This document shows, one piece after another, positions 9,115-17,374 of a stretch of 64,000 nt of DNA. The DNA comes from Rikenellaceae bacterium (GTDB taxonomy: Bacteria; Bacteroidota; Bacteroidia; Bacteroidales; Rikenellaceae): NCBI GenBank assembly GCA_015059925.1, contig SUZL01000009.1:1-64000 (forward strand), written 5' to 3'. Under the pieces are notes generated by a model, which saw only the letters and a program-made list of their open reading frames with translations, did not search any database and was not told where the DNA came from. The translations under genes were made by a program, and so were the position numbers. Each line of letters starts with the position of its first letter. The first letter of the stretch is position 1.

Positions 9115-9179
9115 TTATAACTCGGTCGCGGCCAGAACTCGGAACCCCCGAAGTCTCCCTTTTTCAAAGGGAGATTTAG
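9101..9179 (+). repeat. 79-bp dispersed repeat, copy 1
   Basis: This block is identical to 17375-17453 except for one base (A here, G there, in the GGRACCCCCG segment). Near its end it carries an inverted repeat, TCTCCCTTT and AAAGGGAGA around TTC. It starts inside the 3' arm of the tRNA terminator. The two copies are in the same orientation and bracket the hemerythrin-regulator/cytochrome cluster. Confidence 0.9.
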
Positions 9180-9219
9180 AGGGAATGTAAATATAGTCCC
9201 CGCGGGATGCGCCAGCATC

Positions 9220-9252
9220 CCCGAGTTCAAGTCTCGGATTCAGCTCTGAAAA
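9220..9252 (+). repeat. 33-bp direct repeat, copy 2 (isolated tRNA-Thr 3' end)
   Basis: An exact copy of 9048-9080, without the 5' part of the tRNA, so it is not a tRNA gene. It looks like an att-site scar. From 9253 to 9491 there is no gene I can support; I see no integrase reading frame in it, only non-coding sequence and the 3' flank of the regulator gene. Confidence 0.8.
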
Positions 9253-9491
9253 TCAGATTGTTACAAAAGTGGCCGACTTTTTTTATTTTCGCATTTTGGC
9301 CCAAAAAAGCCTATTCAGGGGGCTAAAACAGCCGTTTTGACCCATTTTTTGTCCCACTTTTCAGATTGAACCATAAAGGATTTATACCGCATAACCTTAT
9401 ACGGGCACAAGAAAAAGATACCGAAGGCATATCAATCTCTGCCCTACTCTGGAGTGAGAATCTGGCAACTCCTATAGATCACACGAATAAA

Positions 9492-10445
9492 TTACAACCC
9501 CTGAATATCCCTTAGGTCGATGAGCTTATTCACGATGGCGTAGATCGTGAGACCTGCGGGCGAGTGAATCTGCAATTTTGATGAGAGGTTGCGGCGATGC
9601 GTGGTGATGGTATGCACCGAGAGGTTCAGGCTATCGGCAATCTCCTTATTCGACATTCCCTTTGCTATACATACAATTATCTCCTTCTCACGAACACTCA
9701 ATACCTCCGCCCGTGCCGCATCCGACGCCTCAACCTCGGCTGGTGGCAATGTGAGTCCGTTTTCACGCACTCGCTGCTCCAGCTCCTCAACGGCAGGCAC
9801 AAACAGCGCATCCTCGACCTGACAATGAGAGTTAAGATCCTGCTCACAGTTGATTATATCGAAGAGCACCGAGTTGAGCATATCGTTACTTCGCTCGGGA
9901 TAGTAACTGATGATAATATCCTTTAACTCATTGAGTTTAGGGCCTATGTTATTGTGGTGATCCGAGAACGAGCGAATCGTATATATGCCACAGATACGCC
10001 CCTTGAGCAGATCCTCCACATACGAAAAGACCTCCTCATTTTCATACTCCATATGGCGGCGTACCTCGGTTACATACTCATCATAAAAACGCAGTATCAG
10101 CAACGCCACATCGTCAGCTCCCGAACAGTCGATGGCCTCTATCAGGCGGCGGCGTATCGAGGGCAGATTATAGTCGAGAAAATAGTTGTGGGCACGCTTC
10201 AGGTACTCTATGAGCGAGGCAAGCGACAGCGCCCGATAGTCGGCCCCCTTGCCGCTGATAAAATTGGCCACAACCAAGAACGTAGCCGTATCAACGCCCT
10301 GCGTCTCGCATATCTCCTTCACGCTTTTGTCGCCGAAACCCAACGAGATACCAAAGCGACTCATCACCATAAGCAGAGATGAGTTGTCGCGAATAAGGCT
10401 TCGCATCTTATCCGAAGGGTAATATCTTGTCAAATCGGAGGACAT
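9492..10445 (-). CDS. hemerythrin-like sensor fused to a LuxR-type HTH, transcriptional regulator
   Basis: A 317-residue one-component regulator. Residues about 14-65 resemble the N-terminal domain of ScdA/RIC proteins, though its CC pair is absent (GISLGFGDKS here). Residues 76-225 form a RIC/YtfE-like hemerythrin four-helix bundle whose six expected diiron ligands are all visible: His86, His131 and Glu135 (HMEYE), His163 or 164, His207 and Glu211 (HCQVE). A LuxR-type helix-turn-helix follows (about 248-305: SVREKEIIVCIAKGMSNKEIA). Such a diiron site would suit sensing of NO, O2 or iron status. It is divergent from the porin/imelysin/cytochrome genes, and its promoter shares their motif and spacing, suggesting autoregulation and control of the module. 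No receiver domain is present, so it does not need a sensor kinase. Confidence 0.85.
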   Translation of the reverse strand: MSSDLTRYYPSDKMRSLIRDNSSLLMVMSRFGISLGFGDKSVKEICETQGVDTATFLVVANFISGKGADYRALSLASLIEYLKRAHNYFLDYNLPSIRRRLIEAIDCSGADDVALLILRFYDEYVTEVRRHMEYENEEVFSYVEDLLKGRICGIYTIRSFSDHHNNIGPKLNELKDIIISYYPERSNDMLNSVLFDIINCEQDLNSHCQVEDALFVPAVEELEQRVRENGLTLPPAEVEASDAARAEVLSVREKEIIVCIAKGMSNKEIADSLNLSVHTITTHRRNLSSKLQIHSPAGLTIYAIVNKLIDLRDIQGL

Positions 10446-10469
10446 CTATTTCTAAAGAAATTGCACAGG

Positions 10470-10505
10470 CAAAGTTACGCCAAACCTAACCCCGAATCAA
10501 TACTT
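10470..10505 (-). promoter_or_regulatory. promoter of the hemerythrin-LuxR gene with shared -33 motif
   Basis: On the minus strand the -7 box TAACTTTG (10477-10470) lies exactly 20 bases after AAGTATTG (10505-10498), which is preceded by ATTTTT. The same motif and the same 20-base gap occur at the porin and imelysin promoters. The terminal TTG also serves as an ordinary Bacteroidota -33 element, so regulator binding here is an inference from the longer shared sequence. Confidence 0.7.
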
Positions 10506-10549
10506 AAAAATAGTGATTTGCCACGCCACGGCATCCCTAAAATTACGCA

Positions 10550-10590
10550 ATTTTGAGTATTGTCCCCATTGCACTCTCTTAATATTTTTG
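10550..10590 (+). promoter_or_regulatory. promoter of the porin gene with shared -33 motif
   Basis: The motif AATTTTGAGTATTG (to 10562) is followed after 20 bases by the -7 box TATTTTTG (10583-10590). The start codon is 53 bases further on. The layout matches the divergent regulator promoter and the imelysin promoter. Confidence 0.75.
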
Positions 10591-10642
10591 CAAGTGGTAA
10601 AATAGTGTTTTACGAGTATGTATAATAAATAAAGAAGACAAT

Positions 10643-11962
10643 ATGAAGAGATTTTTACTGACCCTTATGCTTGGTACAGCGCTCTCATTTGCGACCTATG
10701 CCCAGCAGAGCGAGGCTCCCTCGAATAACGAGGTGCAGACCACACAATCAAGCGAAAAACCCTCACGCCTGACAATCGGCGGTTATGGCGAGGCCGTATA
10801 TACCCGCAACTTCTTTAGCGACAAATATCTGCGTTACACCGACGCCGGGACCTATAAGGACGATAAGAGCCACGGTCGCTTCGACCTGCCGCACGTTGTG
10901 CTGTGGCTGGGTTATGATTTCGGACGCGGCTGGTCACTCGGCACGGAGATAGAGTTTGAGCACGGCGGCACGGAGAGTGCCGTCGAGATCGAGGAAGAGG
11001 AGGCCGGAGAGTACGAATCGGAGGTCGAGCGCGGCGGTGAGGTTGCGTTGGAGCAGTTCTGGATCAACAAGGCGTGGCTCGGCGGCAAGATCAACCTCAA
11101 GATGGGCCACATCATAGTTCCCGTCGGCGCTACCAATATGTACCATATGCCCACCGAGTTCTTCACCAACTACCGTCCTGAGGGCGAGAGCACCATTATG
11201 CCCTGCACTTGGCACGAGACGGGCGTAAGCCTTTGGGGTGAAGTGGGCAAGTGGCGCTATGAAGTTATGCTCTTGCCGGGTCTTGACTCGGATCGCTTCG
11301 GCCGCCAGACGTGGGTGGCAGGTGGCGCAGGCAGCCCCTACGAGTTCAAGATTGCCAACTCATACGCAGGAGCCTTCCGTGTGGACAATTTTTCAGTGAA
11401 GGGACTTCGCCTTTCGTTGAGTGGATACGTCGGAAACTCTTTTAGAAATACGCTGAGCGTTACGGCTAACGATAAGTATAAGGATGTGAAGGGCACGGTG
11501 GCCATCGGCTCTTTCGACTTCTGCTACGATGCTCACGACCTGATCGTTCGCGGTAACTTCGACTATGGCCATCTGACTGACTCGGAGCTTATCACCAAAT
11601 ACAATATGTCGATGCGTAACGACTCTCCCTCGCCCAAGCAGGCCATCGGCTCTGATGCTATCTCGGCAGGCGTGGAGGCGGGTTACGACCTCTTCGGAAT
11701 TGGCGATAACGCCAAGTTAAACGGCCAGAGCCTCTATCTGTTCGGCCGCTACGAGTATTACGACTCGATGTATAAGACCGAGGGCACGATTCAGGATTCG
11801 GCGTGGTGTGGCCGTCAGCGCGTGGCCGTAGGTTTGAACTATCGCCCCATCAGCGACATCGTCATCAAGGCGGAGTATAGCATCGGACTTCTGGACAAAG
11901 CCTTCAACAACGAGCCTTCGTTCTCGATCGGCATTGCCTACTCGGGCCTTTTCAAGCGTTAA
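10643..11962 (+). CDS. outer-membrane beta-barrel porin of the cytochrome module
   Basis: A 439-residue outer-membrane protein with a signal peptide cut near TYAQQ. The body alternates polar and aromatic residues in short beta strands (LTIGGYGEAVYTRNF, LPHVVLWLGYDFGRGWSLGTEIEFEHGG, and so on) and ends in a terminal strand IGIAYSGLFKR. It resembles porins of the phosphate-selective/beta-barrel type. An acidic insert (EIEEEEAGEYESEVERGGE, about residues 113-132) would make one loop strongly negative, which could bind cations. It is the first gene downstream of the divergent regulator and carries its own motif-bearing promoter. A role in iron or haem passage is inferred from the neighbours. Confidence 0.8.
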   Translation: MKRFLLTLMLGTALSFATYAQQSEAPSNNEVQTTQSSEKPSRLTIGGYGEAVYTRNFFSDKYLRYTDAGTYKDDKSHGRFDLPHVVLWLGYDFGRGWSLGTEIEFEHGGTESAVEIEEEEAGEYESEVERGGEVALEQFWINKAWLGGKINLKMGHIIVPVGATNMYHMPTEFFTNYRPEGESTIMPCTWHETGVSLWGEVGKWRYEVMLLPGLDSDRFGRQTWVAGGAGSPYEFKIANSYAGAFRVDNFSVKGLRLSLSGYVGNSFRNTLSVTANDKYKDVKGTVAIGSFDFCYDAHDLIVRGNFDYGHLTDSELITKYNMSMRNDSPSPKQAIGSDAISAGVEAGYDLFGIGDNAKLNGQSLYLFGRYEYYDSMYKTEGTIQDSAWCGRQRVAVGLNYRPISDIVIKAEYSIGLLDKAFNNEPSFSIGIAYSGLFKR

Positions 11963-12009
11963 TTACTCAATATCCGTTAGACGGGGCGATGCAGCCGAAG
12001 AAAATACCC

Positions 12010-12052
12010 AATTTTTGAGTATTGCCACGCCACTGCCGACCGAGTAATTTTG
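12010..12052 (+). promoter_or_regulatory. promoter of the imelysin gene with shared -33 motif
   Basis: AATTTTTGAGTATTG (to 12024) is followed after 20 bases by TAATTTTG (12045-12052), the same geometry as the two promoters near 10.5 kb. The sequence right after the motif, CCACGCCAC, is also found at 10521-10529 in the divergent interval. Confidence 0.75.
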
Positions 12053-12095
12053 CAACAGAATTTTATTAAGTATTAACAATAAAACAACAGACAAG

Positions 12096-13280
12096 ATGAA
12101 AAAGAGTTTGAAATTTCTCTCTTATTTTGCATTCAGCGCTATGCTCTCGCTGGGCCTCGGCGCTTGTAGCGACGATGAGAGTGGCATAGTTCCAACACCC
12201 ACGCCCGAGCCCGAGGGCCCGACGAAGGAGGAGTCATTCAAGGCTGCCATTGCGCCCTACATCGACAATACGGTCGTTGCCACCTATAAGGGTATGGCCG
12301 ACAATGCAATCCTGATGGCCGATGCCTGCGCCGACATCTACGAGGCATTCTCTGCAGGCGAGCTTACGACCGATTTGGTCAAGGCTGCTGGTGCGCACTG
12401 GAACGCTTGCCGCGACTATTGGGAGAAGAGTGAGGCATTCCTCTACGGTGCTGCCGCCGATTACAATATTGATCCCCATATCGATTCGTGGCCTCTGGAC
12501 AAGAACGCTATGGATCAGCTGCTGGCAAACATCCGTGCCGGTCAGGCGTGGGATGTAGCCAATCTGGGTTATGGTCTTCTGGGTTTCCACGCCGTTGAGT
12601 ATATGCTCTTCGAACTGAGCGAGGATGGCGAGAGCTCACTTCCCCACAATGTGAACTACACCGAGGAGGAGCTCATCTACCTCTGCGCCGTTGCGGAGGA
12701 TCTGCGCGATCAGTGCATCCTTCTGGAGGCTTCGTGGGCAGGTGTTGATAATGTCACGCCCGAGAAACTCGCGCTGATGGAGGCTGCCGAGCTGGAGCCT
12801 TCGTTCGACTACGGCTGGAGTATGAAGAATGCTGGTCAGGGCGGTAGTCGCTACAAGAATTTCCAGGAGGCAGCCGAGGATTTGGTGCAGGGTTGCATCG
12901 ACATCGCCGACGAGGTGGGCAACACCAAGATTGGTCGCCCCGCCAACGGCTCATCCGAGGAGGATCGCAACTACATCGAGTCACCATATAGCCTCAATTC
13001 GATCAACGACTTTGTGGGCAATATCATCAGCATACAGAATGCTTACGAGGGTAGCCTTGCAGGCGACGCATCGGTAAGCGACTACATTAAGTCTGTGAAT
13101 CCCGATTTGGACACTCAAGTTAAAAACCAGATACAGGCCTGCATTGCAGCCATTCAAAAAATTCCTGAACCATTTGCAAAGAGCGCATCAGGCGCGGAGG
13201 CTGACAACGCCGTGACGGTCGTAGGTACCGATTTGGTTGATATCCTTGAGAGTGTAATGGCCGAGTTGTCGAAGTATTAA
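12096..13280 (+). CDS. imelysin-family lipoprotein (IrpA-like), probably surface exposed
   Basis: A 394-residue lipoprotein of the imelysin (peptidase M75/IrpA) family, linked in other bacteria to iron uptake. The lipobox ends at Cys24 (LGLGACSDD), and the SDD directly after the cysteine fits the Bacteroidota lipoprotein export signal for the cell surface. The family GxHxxE motif is present as G163-F-H165-A-V-E168 (GFHAVEYMLFE), together with ACRDYWEKSEAFLYG and HIDSWPLD upstream. It has its own regulated promoter and is followed, 69 bases on, by a di-haem cytochrome gene. Iron or haem binding is the best family-based role; proteolysis is doubtful in this family. Confidence 0.9.
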   Translation: MKKSLKFLSYFAFSAMLSLGLGACSDDESGIVPTPTPEPEGPTKEESFKAAIAPYIDNTVVATYKGMADNAILMADACADIYEAFSAGELTTDLVKAAGAHWNACRDYWEKSEAFLYGAAADYNIDPHIDSWPLDKNAMDQLLANIRAGQAWDVANLGYGLLGFHAVEYMLFELSEDGESSLPHNVNYTEEELIYLCAVAEDLRDQCILLEASWAGVDNVTPEKLALMEAAELEPSFDYGWSMKNAGQGGSRYKNFQEAAEDLVQGCIDIADEVGNTKIGRPANGSSEEDRNYIESPYSLNSINDFVGNIISIQNAYEGSLAGDASVSDYIKSVNPDLDTQVKNQIQACIAAIQKIPEPFAKSASGAEADNAVTVVGTDLVDILESVMAELSKY

Positions 13281-13295
13281 TTGCGGTGACAAGGC

Positions 13296-13337
13296 ACCGA
13301 CTTGTAGGCGAGACTTTCGGTTCTCGCCCGAGTCGGT
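13296..13337 (+). promoter_or_regulatory. intercistronic hairpin between imelysin and cytochrome genes
   Basis: Outer arms ACCGACT/AGTCGGT and inner arms GGCGAGA/TCTCGCC form a long stem-loop ending 12 bases before the next start codon. Only TTTATA follows, so it is more likely an mRNA processing, stability or translation-control element than a full terminator. Confidence 0.6.
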
Positions 13338-13349
13338 TTATAACAAAAA

Positions 13350-15011
13350 ATGACTATGAAAAAGATTAATTGCTTGATTTTAGCTGCACTAAGCTCTTTT
13401 GCAGTAGCTTGTAGCGACGACTCTACCGTAGAGCCCGTACCCGCGCCCGAACCCGAACAGCCCGAAGTTGTCGAGCTCCCCGACTGGTACTACACGGGTG
13501 GCGAGTTGGGAACAACTCACCTTGCAACGTTCAACGCTCTGGAGCAACCCACTGCATCGGTCGAGAACGCTGGCATGTACCAATCGTTCAAGAATGGTGA
13601 GGCACTTTTTGAGAAGCCCTTTATGAGTAATACGGAGGGTGTACGTTCAGGTTTGGGTCCCGTGTATATCCGTACCTCTTGTATTCACTGTCACCCGGGC
13701 TATGGCCACGGAAAGCGCATCGAGGCAGGCGCATTCAACACCAACGAGATTGGCAATGGTAACCTGCTTGTTGTATATAACAAGGATACCGAGGCTTATG
13801 TGCCTTGGCTTGCAGGTATGCCGCAGAGCCATGCTGTAGCACCCTTCAAGGCTCCCGTCGATGAGAGCAAGATTATGGTGCAGTGGTTGGACTACACCGA
13901 CGAGTGGGGCAACAAGTTCCCCGACGGCGAGACCTACTCTCTGCAGTACCCCGAGGTTACGATGCCCGAGGATGCAATCTATGTATATAATCAGGGTTAC
14001 GATCAACTGGGCAACTATGGTGTTAAGTTGGAATCTACCATCGGCATCTATGGCACAGGTCTTTTGGATGCTATTCCCGACGAGGATATTGTTGCCGAGT
14101 GGCGCAAGCAGGAGCAGGATGGCTATATGCCCAATGGTCTGAATACCGCCTACTTCGAGAATGGCGAGTGGAAGAGCTATTACGCCAATACCGCACAGGG
14201 CGGCGACGGCACGAAGTACATCCGCCGTTACACCTACGCAATGAGCCGTGGCCCGTTGCAGGATGGTGCCGGTGCTAACGCGTTATGGAACATTACCAAC
14301 GCTACACGCAGCGACCGTCGTTTCCACTACCTCGATGCGGCTGGCACCTACGCTCTATACTCATCAAAGGATCCCGACGTGCAGGCTGGCTTCGAGGAGT
14401 ATATCGCAGCCGTAGATCCCAACAAGGAGTACCCCGAGTTCTGGGAGGGCACATTGGAGGAGCGCATCTACGCCTACCTCACTTCGAAAAACCTCCCCGT
14501 AGAGGTTACCGACGAGGAGTACACCGACCTGATGGTTTGGCACCGCGGTTTGGCTGTCCCCGCAGCGCGTAATGTGAATGATGAGGATGTGCTGCGTGGC
14601 CGCGAGCTCTTCGATGAGATCGGTTGCGCCTACTGCCATCGTCCCTCGTGGACTACGGGCAATGACGATGTACGCGATCCCGCCCGCTTCTTTGAGGGTA
14701 ATGAGCTGCCTCGCTACCCGAATCAGAAGATCTGGCCCTATACCGATATGGTACAGCACAAGCTCCATATGGAGAACGACATCCGTACCGGCTGGTGCCG
14801 CACAACTCCGCTTTGGGGACGCGGCTTGCATCAGAAGGTTACGGGCTCTGCGACGGCTGACCGCCTGCACGACTGTCGTGCCCGCACCACAATGGAGGCT
14901 ATTATGTGGCACGGTAACGCCAAGAGCGACGCTCGTAAGAGTGTCGAGGCTTTCCGCTCACTCTCAAAGGAGGATCGTGATGCTATCGTGAAGTTTATTG
15001 ACGCTATTTAA
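13350..15011 (+). CDS. di-haem c-type cytochrome lipoprotein (DHOR/DUF1111 family)
   Basis: A 553-residue lipoprotein of the di-haem oxidoreductase family (often called thiol oxidoreductase). Two CxxCH haem c attachment motifs are visible: C111-IH-C114-H115 and C426-AY-C429-H430. The lipobox ends at Cys21 and is followed by SDD, again the surface-export signal pattern. ATG codons at 13350 and 13356 both give a workable signal peptide. The gene follows the imelysin gene, a pairing that points to an iron or haem related redox role at the cell surface. The covalent haem would have to be attached by the CcsBA protein encoded next. Confidence 0.9.
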   Translation: MTMKKINCLILAALSSFAVACSDDSTVEPVPAPEPEQPEVVELPDWYYTGGELGTTHLATFNALEQPTASVENAGMYQSFKNGEALFEKPFMSNTEGVRSGLGPVYIRTSCIHCHPGYGHGKRIEAGAFNTNEIGNGNLLVVYNKDTEAYVPWLAGMPQSHAVAPFKAPVDESKIMVQWLDYTDEWGNKFPDGETYSLQYPEVTMPEDAIYVYNQGYDQLGNYGVKLESTIGIYGTGLLDAIPDEDIVAEWRKQEQDGYMPNGLNTAYFENGEWKSYYANTAQGGDGTKYIRRYTYAMSRGPLQDGAGANALWNITNATRSDRRFHYLDAAGTYALYSSKDPDVQAGFEEYIAAVDPNKEYPEFWEGTLEERIYAYLTSKNLPVEVTDEEYTDLMVWHRGLAVPAARNVNDEDVLRGRELFDEIGCAYCHRPSWTTGNDDVRDPARFFEGNELPRYPNQKIWPYTDMVQHKLHMENDIRTGWCRTTPLWGRGLHQKVTGSATADRLHDCRARTTMEAIMWHGNAKSDARKSVEAFRSLSKEDRDAIVKFIDAI

Positions 15012-15026
15012 TAACTAACTATGCCC

Positions 15027-15057
15027 GCCACCACCCGCAAGGGAGTGGTGGCTTTTT
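15027..15057 (+). terminator. terminator-like hairpin between cytochrome and ccsBA genes
   Basis: GCCACCAC pairs with GTGGTGGC across a short GCAA-containing loop and is followed by TTTTTATA, a complete intrinsic-terminator design. It lies nine bases before the ATG chosen for ccsBA, so it would act as an attenuator lowering synthase expression relative to the cytochrome. Confidence 0.75.
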
Positions 15058-15065
15058 ATAGGATA

Positions 15066-17276
15066 ATGGAGAGACGCAGATTACGAACATTGGCATTTTC
15101 ATCACTGGGACTTATCACAGCGATTATGATGGTCGCCACCGTTGTGGAGAAGCAGCACGGTAGCGACTTTGTGCGCGAGTATATCTATGGCGCGTGGTGG
15201 ATGGTTGCGCTGTGGGGCGCTTCGGCTAATCTCTCGCTATTTTACGCCATAAAACAACGCCTCCACAAACGCCTGATTACCTTTGCTCTGCATCTCTCGT
15301 TCCTGCTTATTTTGGCAGGAGCAGGTGTAACCTATCTGTTCGGCATTCAAGGCCGTCTGCATCTTCGCGTAGGCGAGAACGCGACGGGAGAGTTTGCCTT
15401 CTCGGATGGGCAGACGCAGCAATTTCCCTTCTTGATTCAGCTCAAAGAGTTCGAGCTTCGGTACTACGATGGAACGTTTGCGCCGATGGATTATGTAAGC
15501 CATATAGAGGTTTTAGACGGTACGCAAACCCACGAGGGCGTAATTTCGATGAATAACATCTTCCGCTATCGTGGTTACCGTTTCTATCAGTCGGGCTACG
15601 ACCATGACGCGCAAGGTACGACGCTCTCTATTTCGTACGATCCCTACGGCATCGGTATCACTTATACGGGTTATGCGATGCTGCTCATTACGATGATCGC
15701 CTTCTTCTTTCAGCGAGGCTCTACATTCCGTCATCTGCTCCGCCATCCGGCCCTTCGACGTGGATTGCTGGCCGTGGCGGTGCTTGCCTCTGCGCTCAAC
15801 GCCTCGGCCGCTCCCCAAACCCTGCCGCGCGAAGTGGCCGCAGAGTTTGGCAATCTGCACATCTACTACAACGACCGCATCTGCCCCCTGCAAACCCTTG
15901 CACGTGACTTTACAGCCAAACTATACGGCAAAACCTCCTACGAAGGCCTTACGGCCGAGCAGGTACTCACGGGCTGGTTTTTCTTCTACGATGACTGGAA
16001 GCACGAACCGATGATTAAAATCAAGGGCTCGGCGGTACAGGAACTGCTGCAAATCGAGGGGCAGTATGCTGCCCTGACGGATTTTACCGACAAGGATGGC
16101 TATCGAATAGACGAGGCTCTGCAATCGGGCAATGACGCTCTGCGTCGCAATGCCGAGAGTGCCAACGAGAAATTCAATCTTGTTAGTATGCTCTGCACGG
16201 GGAGCCTACTGAAGATATATCCCTACAACGAGCTCGACAGTGAGCAGACGGTGTGGTACTCGCTGGCGGATCAACTTCCCCGCACAATGCCTTACGAGCA
16301 GTGGCTGTTCATCGGTAATAGCCTGAATTTAGTGGCCGAGCAGGTGGCACGACGCGACTACGCCGAAGTTGTCAATCTGCTCCAGAAGATACGCCTCTAC
16401 CAGATCCGCGAGGCCGCCGAGGGACTCCCCTCCGAGCGACTCTTCCGCGCCGAACAACTCTATAATGAGTCGAACTACAATCGCCCGCTGGCGATGGCTT
16501 GTCTAACGTTAGGCATAATATGTTTTATGCTCTTTATTATGTGCGATGGCGTAAAAAGGCAAATGCGATGGCTCCGTCTTACGTTGCTTGCCATTGTGGG
16601 GTGCATTGCAGCCTATCTTACGTCCCACATCGCCCTGCGCTGGATGGTAAGCGGCCACGTTCCACTCTCCAACGGCTTCGAAACGATGCAGTTTATGGCG
16701 TGGTGCAGCGTGGTGCTGACACTTCTCTTCGCCGGCCGATTCCGCCTTGCTCTACCTTTCGGACTGCTACTCTGCGGTTTTACGATGCTGGTGGCAATGA
16801 TGGGCGAGGCGACACCCCAAATTACGCAGCTTATGCCCGTGTTGCAATCTCCACTACTGAGCATACACGTTGTCGTGATTATGATTGCCTACACGCTCTT
16901 GGCCTTTACGATGCTTAATGGCCTAACAGCCCTTATCATTCGCCGTACACGCCCCGAGGCCGAGCAGGAGATCGAATCGCTCTACGTCCTCAGCCGACTT
17001 ATGCTCTATCCGGCAGTCTTTCTGCTGGCGGCGGGAATCTTTATCGGAGCTGTATGGGCCAATGTGTCGTGGGGCCGCTATTGGGGTTGGGATCCGAAGG
17101 AGGTGTGGGCACTCATCACGATGATGGTCTATGCCTCGGCACTTCATTCGCAGTCGCTCAGCTACTTCCGCCGCCCAATCTTCTTTCATAGGTTCTGCAT
17201 CGTGGCCTTTCTAACGGTGATCGTTACCTACTTTGGCGTAAACTTCCTGCTCGGCGGAATGCATAGCTACGCATAA
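15066..17276 (+). CDS. ccsBA: cytochrome c synthetase CcsBA (fused ResB-CcsA, system II)
   Basis: A 736-residue inner-membrane protein that transports haem and joins it to CxxCH motifs of exported cytochromes. The N-terminal half is ResB/CcsB-like (membrane helices near residues 10-90, a periplasmic segment, one helix near 205, then a large periplasmic domain). The C-terminal half is CcsA with the tryptophan-rich haem-handling motif WGRYWGWDPKEVWAL. Start at 15066 (MERRRLRTLAF) is chosen because the upstream in-frame ATG at 15021 lies within a terminator hairpin. It directly follows a cytochrome c gene, its likely client. Confidence 0.9.
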   Translation: MERRRLRTLAFSSLGLITAIMMVATVVEKQHGSDFVREYIYGAWWMVALWGASANLSLFYAIKQRLHKRLITFALHLSFLLILAGAGVTYLFGIQGRLHLRVGENATGEFAFSDGQTQQFPFLIQLKEFELRYYDGTFAPMDYVSHIEVLDGTQTHEGVISMNNIFRYRGYRFYQSGYDHDAQGTTLSISYDPYGIGITYTGYAMLLITMIAFFFQRGSTFRHLLRHPALRRGLLAVAVLASALNASAAPQTLPREVAAEFGNLHIYYNDRICPLQTLARDFTAKLYGKTSYEGLTAEQVLTGWFFFYDDWKHEPMIKIKGSAVQELLQIEGQYAALTDFTDKDGYRIDEALQSGNDALRRNAESANEKFNLVSMLCTGSLLKIYPYNELDSEQTVWYSLADQLPRTMPYEQWLFIGNSLNLVAEQVARRDYAEVVNLLQKIRLYQIREAAEGLPSERLFRAEQLYNESNYNRPLAMACLTLGIICFMLFIMCDGVKRQMRWLRLTLLAIVGCIAAYLTSHIALRWMVSGHVPLSNGFETMQFMAWCSVVLTLLFAGRFRLALPFGLLLCGFTMLVAMMGEATPQITQLMPVLQSPLLSIHVVVIMIAYTLLAFTMLNGLTALIIRRTRPEAEQEIESLYVLSRLMLYPAVFLLAAGIFIGAVWANVSWGRYWGWDPKEVWALITMMVYASALHSQSLSYFRRPIFFHRFCIVAFLTVIVTYFGVNFLLGGMHSYA

Positions 17277-17374
17277 GAGTGTCCTACAATAATATATTCC
17301 ATCCACACTCAACCACTCCACAAATCACCCCTCCCCATAAATGATTTGGAAAAGTGTTTTCTTTTGCTGTTTTC

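Noticed and set aside
9253..9491. Degraded integrase gene next to the tRNA-Thr scar
   Set aside because: Short open stretches on both strands gave no recognisable integrase motif, so no pseudogene is claimed.
10498..10524. FNR/CRP-type palindrome in the divergent regulator-porin interval
   Set aside because: AATCA...TGATT arms are present but the spacing and core do not fit TTGAT-N4-ATCAA, and the repeated asymmetrical AGTATTG motif explains the region better.
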